This document shows, one piece after another, positions 15,175 through 24,327 of a stretch of DNA of 64,000 nt. Numbering within the stretch: the first letter of the stretch is position 1; each line of letters starts with the position of its first letter. This stretch comes from CAYLHS01 sp964594235 (GTDB lineage: Bacteria > Actinomycetota > Acidimicrobiia > Spongiisociales > UBA4744), in the NCBI GenBank assembly GCA_964594235.1, contig CAZQMF010000001.1, positions 1-64,000 of the forward strand, given 5' to 3'. The notes under the pieces are model-generated. The model was not told where the DNA came from. It ran no database searches and worked only from the letters and a program-made list of their open reading frames with translations. Both the position numbers and the translations under genes were made by a program.

Positions 15175-16500
15175 ATGTTGCAGAAGAACACCAGCCGCGT
15201 GCCGGCCGCGACCAGAGACTTCATCGTCGTGCTGGCCATCACGATTGTCGGAGCCGGGGTCTCACTGCGTTTCAACCTATTGGAGAAGCTCGTCGAGTGG
15301 TCACATGCCCACGAGTCCTGGCAGCTCGACGAAGTGGCGATCATCTCCGTGTTTGTTGTGCTGGGCATGTCGATGTTCGGATGGCTTCGGCGAATCGAGT
15401 ACCTGAAGGAGGTCAGGAGTCACGACGAGACCCTTGATGCACTCGAGGACGGCGAGCTCAAGTGGCGTCAGGCATTCGAGTCCGCCGCGACCGGCATCGC
15501 CATCGTTGGAGCCGACGACGGCCTCTTCCGTGCGATCAACAAGACTGGGCGGGACATGCTGGGCTACACGGAACAGGAGACGCTGGCCCTGGGCATCACA
15601 GACGTCCTACACCCGGACGATCGAGAGGACAGCACAACCCGAATGCGCCGGCTCGTGGCCGGGGAGATCCCGTCGGTGCGGTCGACGATGCGCTACGTCC
15701 GTAGGGACGGGCAGTCCAGGCATGCGCTGGTGAGTACCGCACCACTGCGGTCGTCCGGCGGCCGGCGCGACCTTCTCGTCGCGCATGCGGTCGACATCAC
15801 CGAGCACGTCATCGCCGAGCAACGACGGCAGGACCTCATGGATGCAAAAGATCAGCTGATAGCGTCGGTCTCCCACGAGGTCCGTACGCCGCTCGCTGCG
15901 GTCGTCGGCTGCGCGCAGTTGCTCAACGGTGATGTCTCGCACCTGACGGATACAGAGCGCAAGGAGGTTGTCGCCACCATCGCGAACGAAGGAGCGGACC
16001 TCACGGGCATCGTCGAGGATCTGTTGGTGGAGGCAAGAGCCGACATCGGCGTCCTCACCGTGGCCAGTGTGCCAGTGGACCTTCAGGCGCAGGCAAACGA
16101 GGTACTCGAGGCACTCGACCGTGAAGCAGGACGGGACCGCATCAGTCTCGTCGGGTCAAATGCCCGGGCGACGGCCGATCCGGCTCGGGTCCGCCAGATC
16201 ATCCGCAATCTCGTCTCGAACGCGATTCGCTACGGCGGAGAGGAGATCCGGATCGCCTTTCAGGGGGGACCGACCTACGTGTCTCTCAGCGTCTCCGACA
16301 ACGGTTCCGGCGTGCCCATGGACGATCGGGAGCGGGTCTTCGAGCCGTACCAGCGTGCCCATACGAAACCTGGGCTGACAGCCTCCATCGGACTCGGGCT
16401 CAGCGTCTCCCGCACGCTGGCGCGGCTGATGGACGGGGAACTCGTCTACACACACCAAGATGGATGGAGTGTCTTCCGGCTGGAGCTGCCAGCGGCCTAG
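15175..16500 (+). CDS. Membrane PAS-domain sensor histidine kinase
   Basis: 441 residues. Two membrane helices (FIVVLAITIVGAGVSL and VAIISVFVVLGMSMFGW) enclose a short ~25-residue outside loop, too small for a classical ligand domain. Residues ~95-220 are a PAS domain (WRQAFESAATGIAIVGADDG, LGYTEQE, DVLHPDDR). HisKA follows with SHEVRTPLAAVVG carrying the phospho-acceptor His, then HATPase_c with RNLVSNAIRYG, SDNGSGVP and SIGLGLSVSRTL. No response regulator gene is adjacent, so it is an orphan kinase; the PAS domain is the probable signal input. Confidence 0.85.
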   Translation: MLQKNTSRVPAATRDFIVVLAITIVGAGVSLRFNLLEKLVEWSHAHESWQLDEVAIISVFVVLGMSMFGWLRRIEYLKEVRSHDETLDALEDGELKWRQAFESAATGIAIVGADDGLFRAINKTGRDMLGYTEQETLALGITDVLHPDDREDSTTRMRRLVAGEIPSVRSTMRYVRRDGQSRHALVSTAPLRSSGGRRDLLVAHAVDITEHVIAEQRRQDLMDAKDQLIASVSHEVRTPLAAVVGCAQLLNGDVSHLTDTERKEVVATIANEGADLTGIVEDLLVEARADIGVLTVASVPVDLQAQANEVLEALDREAGRDRISLVGSNARATADPARVRQIIRNLVSNAIRYGGEEIRIAFQGGPTYVSLSVSDNGSGVPMDDRERVFEPYQRAHTKPGLTASIGLGLSVSRTLARLMDGELVYTHQDGWSVFRLELPAA

Positions 16501-16545
16501 TGACGAGACCAGAGTTCGAAGGAGTGCGACCGCTAGCCTCGCCGG

Positions 16546-17301
16546 ATGCAGTTCCGCGAGATCGAGCAACACTATCGAGCAGGTCTCGCCAGGTACGGAG
16601 GCGTCGAGGCGACGCTCTTTGACAGTCCCGGTACGACGATCGCTCCGGTCGAGGAGCGGAGGGGAACAAGCCGCGCGTCGACCTATCAGATCGGAGTTCA
16701 TACCCTTGTCTACTGCGACCCTGAAGTCTTCGACATCGTCCAGCTGCTGGCGCAACCGGCCAGGTCGTTGCCACCGTCGGATCTCGAAGGGTGGGCGACA
16801 GAGCATGGGTTCGAGTTCGAGGGGGGCGGCTGGATTCACCTCGCAAGCGCATCGATGCTGAAACCGACAGAGCTCCCCGAGGGGGCGTCCTCGACCGTGC
16901 TGGATCGTGAGAACCCGTTCGACCGGGCGCTGATCAGGGAGCTGGTGGATGCGGTCGGCCCGGTGGACGCCGATGAGGCCGACCTCGATCTCGACAACCT
17001 GGATCCGCTCATCGTCGCCCTCATCGATCGTCACGGCCGGATCGGTGCCTATGCAAGCGAACGGTCCTTCGAGTACGGCGAAGATTTCGCAGACATCGCG
17101 ATTGCCGCCCGTCGCGACCTGCGGGGCAACCGATGGGGGAGTGCCGCCGTCTCGACGCTCTGCCAGCACATCTTCGACCTGGGTCGTCTTCCGCTGTACC
17201 GGTGCACCTGGGAGAACACGGGTTCGCGCCGCCTGGCACTGTCGATCGGTTTCCGAGAGGTCACATCCCTTGCGGCGATGCGTCTGCACGAGTCCGAGTG
17301 A
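16546..17301 (+). CDS. GNAT-family N-acetyltransferase-like protein
   Basis: 251 residues. The C-terminal ~90 residues follow the FR47-type GNAT pattern: RRDLRGNRWGSAAVSTLCQHIF (the acetyl-CoA pyrophosphate loop, here RGNRWG), then YRCTWENTGSRRLALSIGF, the typical Asn and helix motif near the end of the fold. The N-terminal ~150 residues are poorly conserved and may form a degenerate second GNAT half. Substrate unknown. Starts 45 bp after the histidine kinase. Confidence 0.65.
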   Translation: MQFREIEQHYRAGLARYGGVEATLFDSPGTTIAPVEERRGTSRASTYQIGVHTLVYCDPEVFDIVQLLAQPARSLPPSDLEGWATEHGFEFEGGGWIHLASASMLKPTELPEGASSTVLDRENPFDRALIRELVDAVGPVDADEADLDLDNLDPLIVALIDRHGRIGAYASERSFEYGEDFADIAIAARRDLRGNRWGSAAVSTLCQHIFDLGRLPLYRCTWENTGSRRLALSIGFREVTSLAAMRLHESE

Positions 17302-17348
17302 ACCGCGTTTCCGGGCAATCGAGTATCTTCGGACCTAGGAGGACATGC

Positions 17349-17471
17349 ATGGAGTCCCGCACGTTGAACCCTTGGCTGTTGATCCTGATCTCGATCCTCG
17401 TCGCGGTCGTCGTTACTCGAATAGCCGTCACGGCGACCCGGGCTCGACACGAGATCGAGCCGAGCACCTAG
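17349..17471 (+). CDS. Small single-pass membrane protein (40 aa)
   Basis: 40 residues. ATG 17349 is chosen over ATG 17345 because AGGAGG at 17337-17342 is then 6 bases away, a near-ideal site. One strongly hydrophobic helix (WLLILISILVAVVVTRIAV) is followed by a basic then acidic tail. No family recognised. The good ribosome-binding site supports translation. Confidence 0.55.
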   Translation: MESRTLNPWLLILISILVAVVVTRIAVTATRARHEIEPST

Positions 17472-17484
17472 GACAGCGAAGCCC

Positions 17485-18215
17485 CTAGTACGTGGCGAGG
17501 AGATTCAGGCCGATCGGGTCGACCGAATGGAACGTGTTCGTCAACACGACGACTCCTACCTGCGCGTCCTCGAGGAACCCCACGTAGCACCAGTACCCAC
17601 CGGTCGCTCCGTGGTCCTCGACCACCTCTCCGTAGCTTCGGTGGTGGATGTGCCAGCCGAGGCCGACATCGTAGATGTCGTCCGCCTGGTGGAACCGCTG
17701 GTGGGTGAGCTGCATGGCGTCGTAGAGGTCCGACGCTTGGAGTCCGAGATTGGCCGACACGTAGGTGAGCAGGTCACGCACCGTACTTCGCAACTCGCCC
17801 GCCCCGGCCAGCGTCGGGTTGTCCCACAAGGGGAAGACCTCCTTGTCTCGGTAGCCCAGAGCGAGACGGTTCTCCATGTCGGGAGTCAAGGTCGCCCGTG
17901 TGTCCGGCATGCCCAGGACATCGGTGATCCTGGACATCACGAGATCCTCGTAGCTCATCCCGCTGCGCAGCTCGAGGACGTGCCCNNNNNNNNNNNNNNN
18001 NNNNNNNNNNNNNNNNNNNNNNNNNNNNNNNNNNNNNNNNNNNNNNNNNNNNNNNNNNNNNNNNNNNNNNNNNNNNNNNNNNNNNTGGACATCACGAGAT
18101 CCTCGTAGCTCATCCCGCTGCGCAGCTCGAGGACGTGCCCCAGGACACGATCGAGATCGCTGGAGAGCCCTGTGAGGTCGACGTCGATGAAAGTCACCCC
18201 GTCCGGGACTTGCAC
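17485..18215 (-). CDS. Beta-lactamase-like serine hydrolase, C-terminal part, interrupted by assembly gap
   Basis: The C-terminal ~170 residues (17485-17985) match the serine beta-lactamase/esterase (class C-like) family: LELRSGMSYEDLVMSRITDVLGMPDT, AGAGELRSTVRDLLTY, VGLGWHIH and DHGATGGYWCYVGF (the HxG-type C-terminal motif). After the N run the same frame resumes and continues to about GTG 18215 if the flanking 55-bp duplication is collapsed. The N-terminal half with the SxxK nucleophile and YxN motif is not present, and the frame closes at a stop near 18303. Either the contigs are wrongly joined or the gene is 5'-truncated. Confidence 0.55.
17931..18140. repeat. Exact 55-bp duplication flanking the N gap
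   Basis: 17931-17985 and 18086-18140 are identical (TGGACATCACGAG...GACGTGCCC). Two contigs ending in the same 55 bp point to an unresolved k-mer overlap at a scaffold join, not a biological repeat. Confidence 0.9.
17986..18085. other. Assembly gap (100 N)
   Basis: Exactly 100 undetermined bases, a scaffold-join placeholder rather than a measured gap. The spacer from here to the next gene at 18433 carries no convincing coding sequence beyond the hydrolase fragment. Confidence 0.98.
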
Positions 18216-18432
18216 GCAGAGGTACTGGCGTAGAAGCAGACATCGGCGTCGGTCGATGAGTCGGTGGAGGAGCCGAGCGTGACCTCCATGGGAGGAGGGT
18301 CTTCACATGCCTTCGGACAGGTCAACGATCACGTTCTGGACTACCACGGGTCATCTGCTGCACTCCCGGCCGATCTCTCGGCGAGCCGTGGAGCAGACGA
18401 GGCGGATATCCTCAGAATGACAAGGAGGCGGA

Positions 18433-19848
18433 ATGGAGCAGACACCGGTACGAGTCGCCGGCACACGAATCACCACGGATCGATTCATCGAGGTCACCAA
18501 CCCGTATTCGAACGAAGTCATCGGGCTCGTTCCCGCATGTGACGCCGCCACTGTGACGACGGCCTGCGAAGCGGCTTCGGCTGCACTCACACGCGACGAC
18601 TTCCCCCAGTACCGGAGGGCGGAAGTGCTCGAAAAGGCTGCCAGGCTCGTCTCGGAGAGGATCGACGAATTCGGTCACACGATCGCGCTCGAAGCCGGCA
18701 AGCCGATCCGCACCGCACGCGCCGAAGCGGCGCGCTGCGTCGACACGCTCACGTTTGCAGCCGCGGAAGCCAGGAAGCTGACAGGCGAGATGATCCCGAT
18801 GGACGCCTCCCAGTCCGGGTACGGGCGCCTCGCGTTCGCTCTGCGAGTGCCGATCGGTGTGGTGGCGGCGATCACACCGTTCAACTTCCCGTTGAATCTG
18901 GTCGCCCACAAACTCGCGCCGGCGATCGCCGCCGGCTGTCCCGTCGTCCTCAAACCTGCGTCGTCGACGCCGTTCTCGTCGATCATGCTCATCGAACTGT
19001 TGATCGAAGCCGGCATGCCGGCCGACTGGGTGTCGGTCGTGACGGGTTCCGGCAAGGAGGTCGGCGAGCCGCTGATCACCAACCCGATCCCTGCATTGGT
19101 CACGTTCACGGGGAGCCCTGCCGTCGGCTGGCACATCCCTGCACAGGCACCTCGCAAGAAGATCTCACTGGAACTGGGCTCGAACTCCCCCCTGATCGTC
19201 GAACCGGACGCCGATCTGGATCTTGTTGCCGCGAAGGTGCGAGTTGCGGGATTCTCTCACGCCGGCCAGAGCTGCATTTCGACTCAACGGATCCTGGTGC
19301 ACGAGTCGGTCCACGACCGATTCGTGGACGTTCTTGTGGAGGCGATCGGAACGCTCGTTGTGGGTGACCCCCTCGATGAGGCAACCGACGTGGGTCCATT
19401 GATCTCGCCCGAAGAGACACAGCGGGTTCTCGACTGGATCGACTCGGCGGTTGCCGACGGCGCCACTGTCGTGACCGGTGGTGTGTTGGAGGACGGGCTC
19501 CTCATGCCCACCATCGTGGACAACGTCCCGTTGGACGCCGACCTCTGCGCGAAGGAGGTGTTCGGGCCTGTCGTCGTCGTGCTCTCGTACTCGACGTTCG
19601 AGGAGGCCCTCGAGATCGCCGACACCGGCGACTATGGCCTCCACGCTGGGATCTTCACCACGGACCTACGCAAGGCGCTCAAGGCTGTCCGGAAGCTCCA
19701 CTTCGGTGGCGTCCTGATCAACGAAGTACCCACCTATCGGGCCGATCAGCAACCGTACGGAGGTGTCAAGAACTCGGGGAACACCCGGGAAGGACCGGCC
19801 TACGCGGTGCACGAGATGACCCACCTACGCTTCGTCCACCTCGGCTAG
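18433..19848 (+). CDS. Aldehyde dehydrogenase (NAD(P)-dependent)
   Basis: 471 residues, starting 8 bases after AAGGAGG. ALDH superfamily: the ITPFNFPLNLVAHK oxyanion/cofactor region, general-base Glu in LELGSNSPLIV and nucleophile Cys in AGQSCISTQR, plus the EVFGPVVVV motif. The sequence resembles succinate-semialdehyde, lactaldehyde or phosphonoacetaldehyde dehydrogenases; I cannot choose. It is the first gene of a three-gene run with a GabT-type aminotransferase (11-bp gap) and another aldehyde dehydrogenase, consistent with oxidising the semialdehyde made by transamination. Cytosolic. Confidence 0.85.
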   Translation: MEQTPVRVAGTRITTDRFIEVTNPYSNEVIGLVPACDAATVTTACEAASAALTRDDFPQYRRAEVLEKAARLVSERIDEFGHTIALEAGKPIRTARAEAARCVDTLTFAAAEARKLTGEMIPMDASQSGYGRLAFALRVPIGVVAAITPFNFPLNLVAHKLAPAIAAGCPVVLKPASSTPFSSIMLIELLIEAGMPADWVSVVTGSGKEVGEPLITNPIPALVTFTGSPAVGWHIPAQAPRKKISLELGSNSPLIVEPDADLDLVAAKVRVAGFSHAGQSCISTQRILVHESVHDRFVDVLVEAIGTLVVGDPLDEATDVGPLISPEETQRVLDWIDSAVADGATVVTGGVLEDGLLMPTIVDNVPLDADLCAKEVFGPVVVVLSYSTFEEALEIADTGDYGLHAGIFTTDLRKALKAVRKLHFGGVLINEVPTYRADQQPYGGVKNSGNTREGPAYAVHEMTHLRFVHLG

Positions 19849-19859
19849 GAGGCAGCACG

Positions 19860-21119
19860 ATGAGCACACGACTCTCCCCACTCCTCACCCAGGCAACCGG
19901 GGTCACCGCCGTCAGAGGCGAAGGGGTCTACCTATTCGACGCTGAGGGAAGGCGGTACCTCGACTTCACCTCAGGGATCGGTGTCACCAACACCGGTCAC
20001 TGTCATCCGGCCGTTGTTGAAGCCGCCCAACGTCAGACAGGGGAGTTGATCCACGGCCAGTACACAACCGTCCTGCACCCTGCACTCCTCGAACTGGCGG
20101 AGCGCATGGGGGATGTACTCCCGGCCGGTCTCGACTCCTTGTTCTTCACATCGGCAGGGACGGAGGCCGTCGAGGCGGCAACCAGGCTCGCCAAACAGAC
20201 GACAGGACGAACGAACCTCATCGTGTTCCAGGGTTCCTTTCACGGACGCACCACCGCCGCCCTGTCGATGACCACCTCGAAAGCCGCCTACCGGGCCGGT
20301 CTTCAGCCCCTCATGGCGGGGGTGTTCGTCGCGCCATTTCCGTACGCGTACCGGTACGGCTGGGACGAGGAGACGACCACGGCGTTTGCGCTTCGGGAGC
20401 TCGACTACTTGTTCGCGACCCAGTCGGCACCACGGGAGACCGCAGCGATCGTCGTCGAGCCGGTCCTCGGCGAAGGAGGATACGTGCCGAGCACACCAGG
20501 CTTCTTGGAAGGTCTGAGAGAGCGCTGCGACCGCCACGGCATCCTGCTCGTGATCGATGAGGTCCAGACCGGGTTCGGTCGGACCGGGCGTTTCTGGGGT
20601 CATGAGCACTACGACGTGTACCCGGACGTGCTGATTACCGCCAAGGGGTTGGCCTCGGGCTTCCCACTGTCGGCGATCGCTGCATCCACCGAGCTGATGG
20701 AACACGCCTGGCCCGGTTCTCAGGGCGGAACGTACGGTGGGAACGCCGTCGCCTGCGCCGCGGCCATCGCGACCCTCGACGTCATCGAGAAAGAAGGTCT
20801 CGTCGAAAACGCCGCCACCCTCGGAGTGCACCTGACGAGCGCCCTTGGCGATCTCCAGCAAACCCACCCGATGATTGGCGACGTACGAGGCAAGGGCCTG
20901 ATGGTGGCAACAGAGTTCACGACCAACGGCGAACCCGACGCGTTCCTCGCCAAGCAGGTGCAGAAAGCCGTCGAAAGGCGAGGCCTGCTGATGCTGACCT
21001 GCGGGCCGCTCGGCAACGTGATCCGATGGATCCCGCCTCTCATCGTGACAAGAGAGCAGATCGACCAGGCGCTGGGGTTCTTCGAGGAAGCCCTCGCCGA
21101 GAGCGTCAAGGAGGGGTGA
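19860..21119 (+). CDS. gabT: Class III aminotransferase, 4-aminobutyrate/omega-amino acid type
   Basis: 419 residues. PLP fold type I, class III: TSGIGVTNTGHCHP, FFTSAGTEAVEAATRLAK, GSFHGRTTAALSMT, the PLP-binding Asp in LLVIDEVQTGFGRTG and the Schiff-base Lys in LITAKGLASGFPL. These match GABA and related omega-aminotransferases, which move the amino group of GABA, putrescine or similar amines to 2-oxoglutarate (or pyruvate) and release a semialdehyde. Adjacent aldehyde dehydrogenases on both sides would consume that product. The stop shares one base with the next ATG (TGATG). The amine substrate is inferred from context. Confidence 0.8.
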   Translation: MSTRLSPLLTQATGVTAVRGEGVYLFDAEGRRYLDFTSGIGVTNTGHCHPAVVEAAQRQTGELIHGQYTTVLHPALLELAERMGDVLPAGLDSLFFTSAGTEAVEAATRLAKQTTGRTNLIVFQGSFHGRTTAALSMTTSKAAYRAGLQPLMAGVFVAPFPYAYRYGWDEETTTAFALRELDYLFATQSAPRETAAIVVEPVLGEGGYVPSTPGFLEGLRERCDRHGILLVIDEVQTGFGRTGRFWGHEHYDVYPDVLITAKGLASGFPLSAIAASTELMEHAWPGSQGGTYGGNAVACAAAIATLDVIEKEGLVENAATLGVHLTSALGDLQQTHPMIGDVRGKGLMVATEFTTNGEPDAFLAKQVQKAVERRGLLMLTCGPLGNVIRWIPPLIVTREQIDQALGFFEEALAESVKEG

Positions 21120-22546
21120 TGGCCTGGGGTATGTGGATCGACGGGCGCTGGGAGAAGGCCTCTGACGGGGCCACCAGCCAGTTGGAGAACCCGGCGACCG
21201 GGGATCGCACCGAGGAGGTGGCCGAGGCTGGTGCTGCCGATGTCGACAAGGCGGTTGGTGCAGCGTCGCGTGTGCTTCCCGAATGGAAACGGTCGAGTCC
21301 CGCGGAACGATCAGAGATGATCTATCGGCTCGGTCGGCTTCTCGACGAGCACGCCGAGGAGTTCGCCCGTGTTGAGACCGAAGACACCGGGAAACCGTAC
21401 CGTTCGATGAGTCTCGAAGGCGACGTCGCGTTCTCCGTCGACAACCTGAAGTTCTTCGCCGGTGCTGCCCGAAGCTGGGCGGGAACCGCTGCCGGGGACT
21501 TCATGGAGGGCTACACGTCGATCCTCCGGCGTGAGCCCGTTGGTGTGGTGGGACAGATCACCCCATGGAACTACCCACTCAACATGGCGGTATGGAAGAT
21601 CGGTCCGGCGCTCGCCGCGGGGTGCACGATCGTGCTCAAGCCGGCGCCGACTACACCTCGTACCACGCTGATGCTCGCCGAGCTGTCCAAGGAGGCAGGA
21701 TTCCCGGCCGGGGTGTTCAACGTCGTGACTGGGGGAGTGGTGGCCGGGCAGGCGATCGTCGAGCATCCAGGCATCCGTATGGTGTCGCTGACCGGGTCTA
21801 CGGGAACTGGCAGAAAGGTGATGGAGACCGCCGCCAAGACGCTCAAGCGAGTCCACCTCGAACTTGGCGGCAAAGCACCCTTGCTGGTGTTCGACGATGC
21901 CGACCTCGACGCACTCGCGGTTGGCGCCACCGAAGGGGCAACCACCAACTCGGGCCAGGACTGCACTGCCGCGACTCGCGTCTACGTCGAACGCAGCCAC
22001 TATGACGCCGCAGTCGACGCGATCGTCGAGGCGATGGGTTCGGTGAAGGTCGGCGACCCGTACGACGACGACGTGACCATGGGACCGCTCATCTCGCACG
22101 TGCACCGTGAACGTGTGGCCGGGTTCGTTCGGCGAGCGGCCGCCGCGGGAGCTCGGGTGGTGTTAGGCGGCGACGTTCCCGCAGGTCGGGGGTACTTCTT
22201 CTCGCCGACGGTCGTCATCGATGCGGACCAACACTCGGAGATCGTTCAGAGTGAGATCTTCGGACCGGTACTGGTGGTGCTGCCGTTCGATACGGAGGAG
22301 GAGGCGATCCGGCTGAGCAACGACGTCACCTATGGGCTCGCCGCTTCCGTGTGGACGAACGACATTGGCAGGGCGATGCGTGTGTCGGCCGCGCTGGATT
22401 TCGGCACGGTCTGGATCAACGACCATCTCGCGGTCACCTCCGAGTTCCCGCACGGCGGGTTCAAGGAATCGGGGTTCGGCAAGGACCTCAGCGAGGAGGC
22501 GATGCTCGACTACACGGTCTCCAAGCATGTGATGATCAAGACGTAG
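21119..22546 (+). CDS. Aldehyde dehydrogenase, aminobutyraldehyde/betaine-aldehyde type
   Basis: 475 residues from ATG 21119, overlapping the gabT stop by one base with AGGAGGGG upstream. Motifs: ITPWNYPLNMAVWKIGPAL, general base in HLELGGKAPLLV, nucleophile Cys in SGQDCTAATR, EIFGPVLVVLPF, and a C-terminal PHGGFKESGFGKDLS. The WNYP form and overall pattern resemble gamma-aminobutyraldehyde dehydrogenase (PatD/Prr) and betaine aldehyde dehydrogenases. It would oxidise 4-aminobutanal from putrescine to GABA, the substrate of the adjacent aminotransferase; this pathway reading is inferred from gene order. Confidence 0.85.
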   Translation: MAWGMWIDGRWEKASDGATSQLENPATGDRTEEVAEAGAADVDKAVGAASRVLPEWKRSSPAERSEMIYRLGRLLDEHAEEFARVETEDTGKPYRSMSLEGDVAFSVDNLKFFAGAARSWAGTAAGDFMEGYTSILRREPVGVVGQITPWNYPLNMAVWKIGPALAAGCTIVLKPAPTTPRTTLMLAELSKEAGFPAGVFNVVTGGVVAGQAIVEHPGIRMVSLTGSTGTGRKVMETAAKTLKRVHLELGGKAPLLVFDDADLDALAVGATEGATTNSGQDCTAATRVYVERSHYDAAVDAIVEAMGSVKVGDPYDDDVTMGPLISHVHRERVAGFVRRAAAAGARVVLGGDVPAGRGYFFSPTVVIDADQHSEIVQSEIFGPVLVVLPFDTEEEAIRLSNDVTYGLAASVWTNDIGRAMRVSAALDFGTVWINDHLAVTSEFPHGGFKESGFGKDLSEEAMLDYTVSKHVMIKT

Positions 22547-22669
22547 GGCGAGCTTCGGCCGCCCGTTGGTCTCCCCAGGATCCAGGGCGACTGCTACCCC
22601 CCCAGCGAAGCGTTGGAGGAGTGCCCCAAAGGAGGGAGGGGCCCAGGCGCAACCTGGGCGCGGGGAAAG

Positions 22670-22696
22670 TACCCCAGCAACAAAGCTGCTGGGGTA
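22670..22696. terminator. Bidirectional hairpin terminator
   Basis: TACCCCAGCA-ACAAAGC-TGCTGGGGTA is a perfect 10-bp stem with a 7-base loop between convergent genes ending at 22546 and 22812. No T-run follows, common in high-GC actinobacteria. The rest of the 265-bp spacer is rich in short GC repeats (CCCAGGCGC-AACCTGGG, GGCCTGCGGCCTCGGCC) and has no gene. Confidence 0.65.
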
Positions 22697-22811
22697 GGGG
22701 AGTAGTCCGCGGGCTCCGTTGGTGGGAACCGCCCTCTCCGTCCTCGGCCTGCGGCCTCGGCCACCTCTCCCAACGTCAGGTTCGGCCCTCCTGGGGGAGG
22801 AAACGCTCGTC

Positions 22812-24299
22812 TCACTGATTCTGGGGGAAGCCGAGATCGACACCCCTGTGGATCGGGTCGCTCCACCGGGTGATCACGACCTTCGGTCGCGTGTAGAAGT
22901 GAATGCCCTCCGGTCCGTAGATCGCGTGGTCGCCGAAGATCGATTCCTTCCAACCGCCGAACGAGTAGAAACTCAACGGGACGGGAATCGGCACGTTCAC
23001 ACCGACCATTCCGACCTGGATCTCTGTCTGAAACGTGCGGGCCGCGCCGCCGTCGTTGGTGAACACGGCGGTTCCATTGCCCCACGGGTTGCCGTTCACG
23101 AGACGGATTGCCTCTTCGAACGTCTCCGTACGCACAACCGACAGCACCGGCCCGAAGATCTCATCTCGGTAGATCGTCATATCGGCGGTCACGTGATCGA
23201 AGAGAGTGGGGCCGACGAAGAACCCATCTTCGTGGCCGGCGACCTGGATCCCCCTGCCGTCGGCGAGCAGGGTCGCGCCTTCCTCGATCCCCTTGTCGAT
23301 GTAGCCGACTACCCGGTCCCTGTGCTGGGATGTGACCAACGGTCCCATGTCCGACCCGGGGTCCAGCCCAGGGCCCACCTTGAGGCGAGCGACTCGTTCT
23401 TCGATTCTTGGCAGGAGCGCGTCCGCGGCGTCGCCAACCAACACGAGGACTGAGATCGCCATGCAGCGTTCGCCCGCCGATCCGAAACCGGCCGATACGG
23501 CTGCGTCGGCTGCAAGATCCATGTCGGCGTCGGGCAGGACGACCATGTGGTTCTTGGCACCGGCCAGCGCCTGCACGCGCTTGGCGGAGGCGGTGGCGGT
23601 CTGATGAACGTACCGGGCGACGGGTGTTGATCCCACGAAGCTCACCGCCCTCACATCGGGATGGGTGAGGAGGCGGTCCACCGCGACCTTGTCGCCATGG
23701 ATCACGTTGAACACACCCGACGGTAGTCCCGCCTCGGTGAAGAGCTCGGCGAGCATCAGTGAGATCGAAGGGTCCTTCTCCGACGGCTTGAGCACGAACG
23801 TGTTGCCCGTTGCGATCGCCATCGGATACATCCACATCGGGACCATCGCCGGGAAGTTGAAGGGGGTGATGCCTGCGACCACGCCGAGCGGTTGACGGAT
23901 GGTCAACGTGTCGATGTTGCGCGACACGTTGACCGAGAAATCACCCTTGAGCAGGTGCGGGATGCCGCATGCGAATTCGACGACCTCCAATCCCCGTGCC
24001 ACCTCGCCCTGGGCGTCGGCGAACGTTTTCCCATGTTGTCGAGAGACCATCCTTGCGAGATCGTCCGCGTGGCGGGAGAGCAGCTCCCGATAGGTGAACA
24101 GGATGCGTGCTCTCGCCGTCAACGAGGAGTCGCGCCACTCACCGAATGCCTTCAGCGCGTCTGCCACCGCGTCGTCGACATCGCCGACCGTCGCGTAGCC
24201 GACCCGGTCGACCACCTGCCCGGTGGAAGGGTCATAGATGTCACCTGCGGACACGGGGTGTCCCTCGTGCGCCTTGCCGCCGATCCAATGTGTGATCAC
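22812..24299 (-). CDS. mmsA: Methylmalonate-semialdehyde dehydrogenase (CoA-acylating)
   Basis: 495 residues. Recognisable MmsA: THWIGGKAHEG at the start, GITPFNFPAMVPMWMYP, SVNVSRNIDTLTIRQPLGVV, nucleophile Cys in SAGERCMAIS, and the end GWKESIFGDHAIYGPEGIHFYTRPKVV. As in known CoA-acylating enzymes, the usual general-base Glu of hydrolytic ALDHs is replaced (ALAGAKNH). It converts methylmalonate or malonate semialdehyde to propionyl- or acetyl-CoA with NAD+, in valine, beta-alanine or inositol breakdown. Next to amine catabolism, malonate semialdehyde from beta-alanine (a spermidine/propanediamine product) is a plausible substrate. Upstream by 28 bp on the same strand is the amine oxidase. 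Confidence 0.9.
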   Translation of the reverse strand: MITHWIGGKAHEGHPVSAGDIYDPSTGQVVDRVGYATVGDVDDAVADALKAFGEWRDSSLTARARILFTYRELLSRHADDLARMVSRQHGKTFADAQGEVARGLEVVEFACGIPHLLKGDFSVNVSRNIDTLTIRQPLGVVAGITPFNFPAMVPMWMYPMAIATGNTFVLKPSEKDPSISLMLAELFTEAGLPSGVFNVIHGDKVAVDRLLTHPDVRAVSFVGSTPVARYVHQTATASAKRVQALAGAKNHMVVLPDADMDLAADAAVSAGFGSAGERCMAISVLVLVGDAADALLPRIEERVARLKVGPGLDPGSDMGPLVTSQHRDRVVGYIDKGIEEGATLLADGRGIQVAGHEDGFFVGPTLFDHVTADMTIYRDEIFGPVLSVVRTETFEEAIRLVNGNPWGNGTAVFTNDGGAARTFQTEIQVGMVGVNVPIPVPLSFYSFGGWKESIFGDHAIYGPEGIHFYTRPKVVITRWSDPIHRGVDLGFPQNQ

Positions 24300-24327
24300 C
24301 GTGCTCCTCCGTCTCGTCCCAGACTAT

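Noticed and set aside
17955..18306. Frames reading through the N run
   Set aside because: Translation across undetermined bases is meaningless, and the flanking duplication indicates an assembly artefact.
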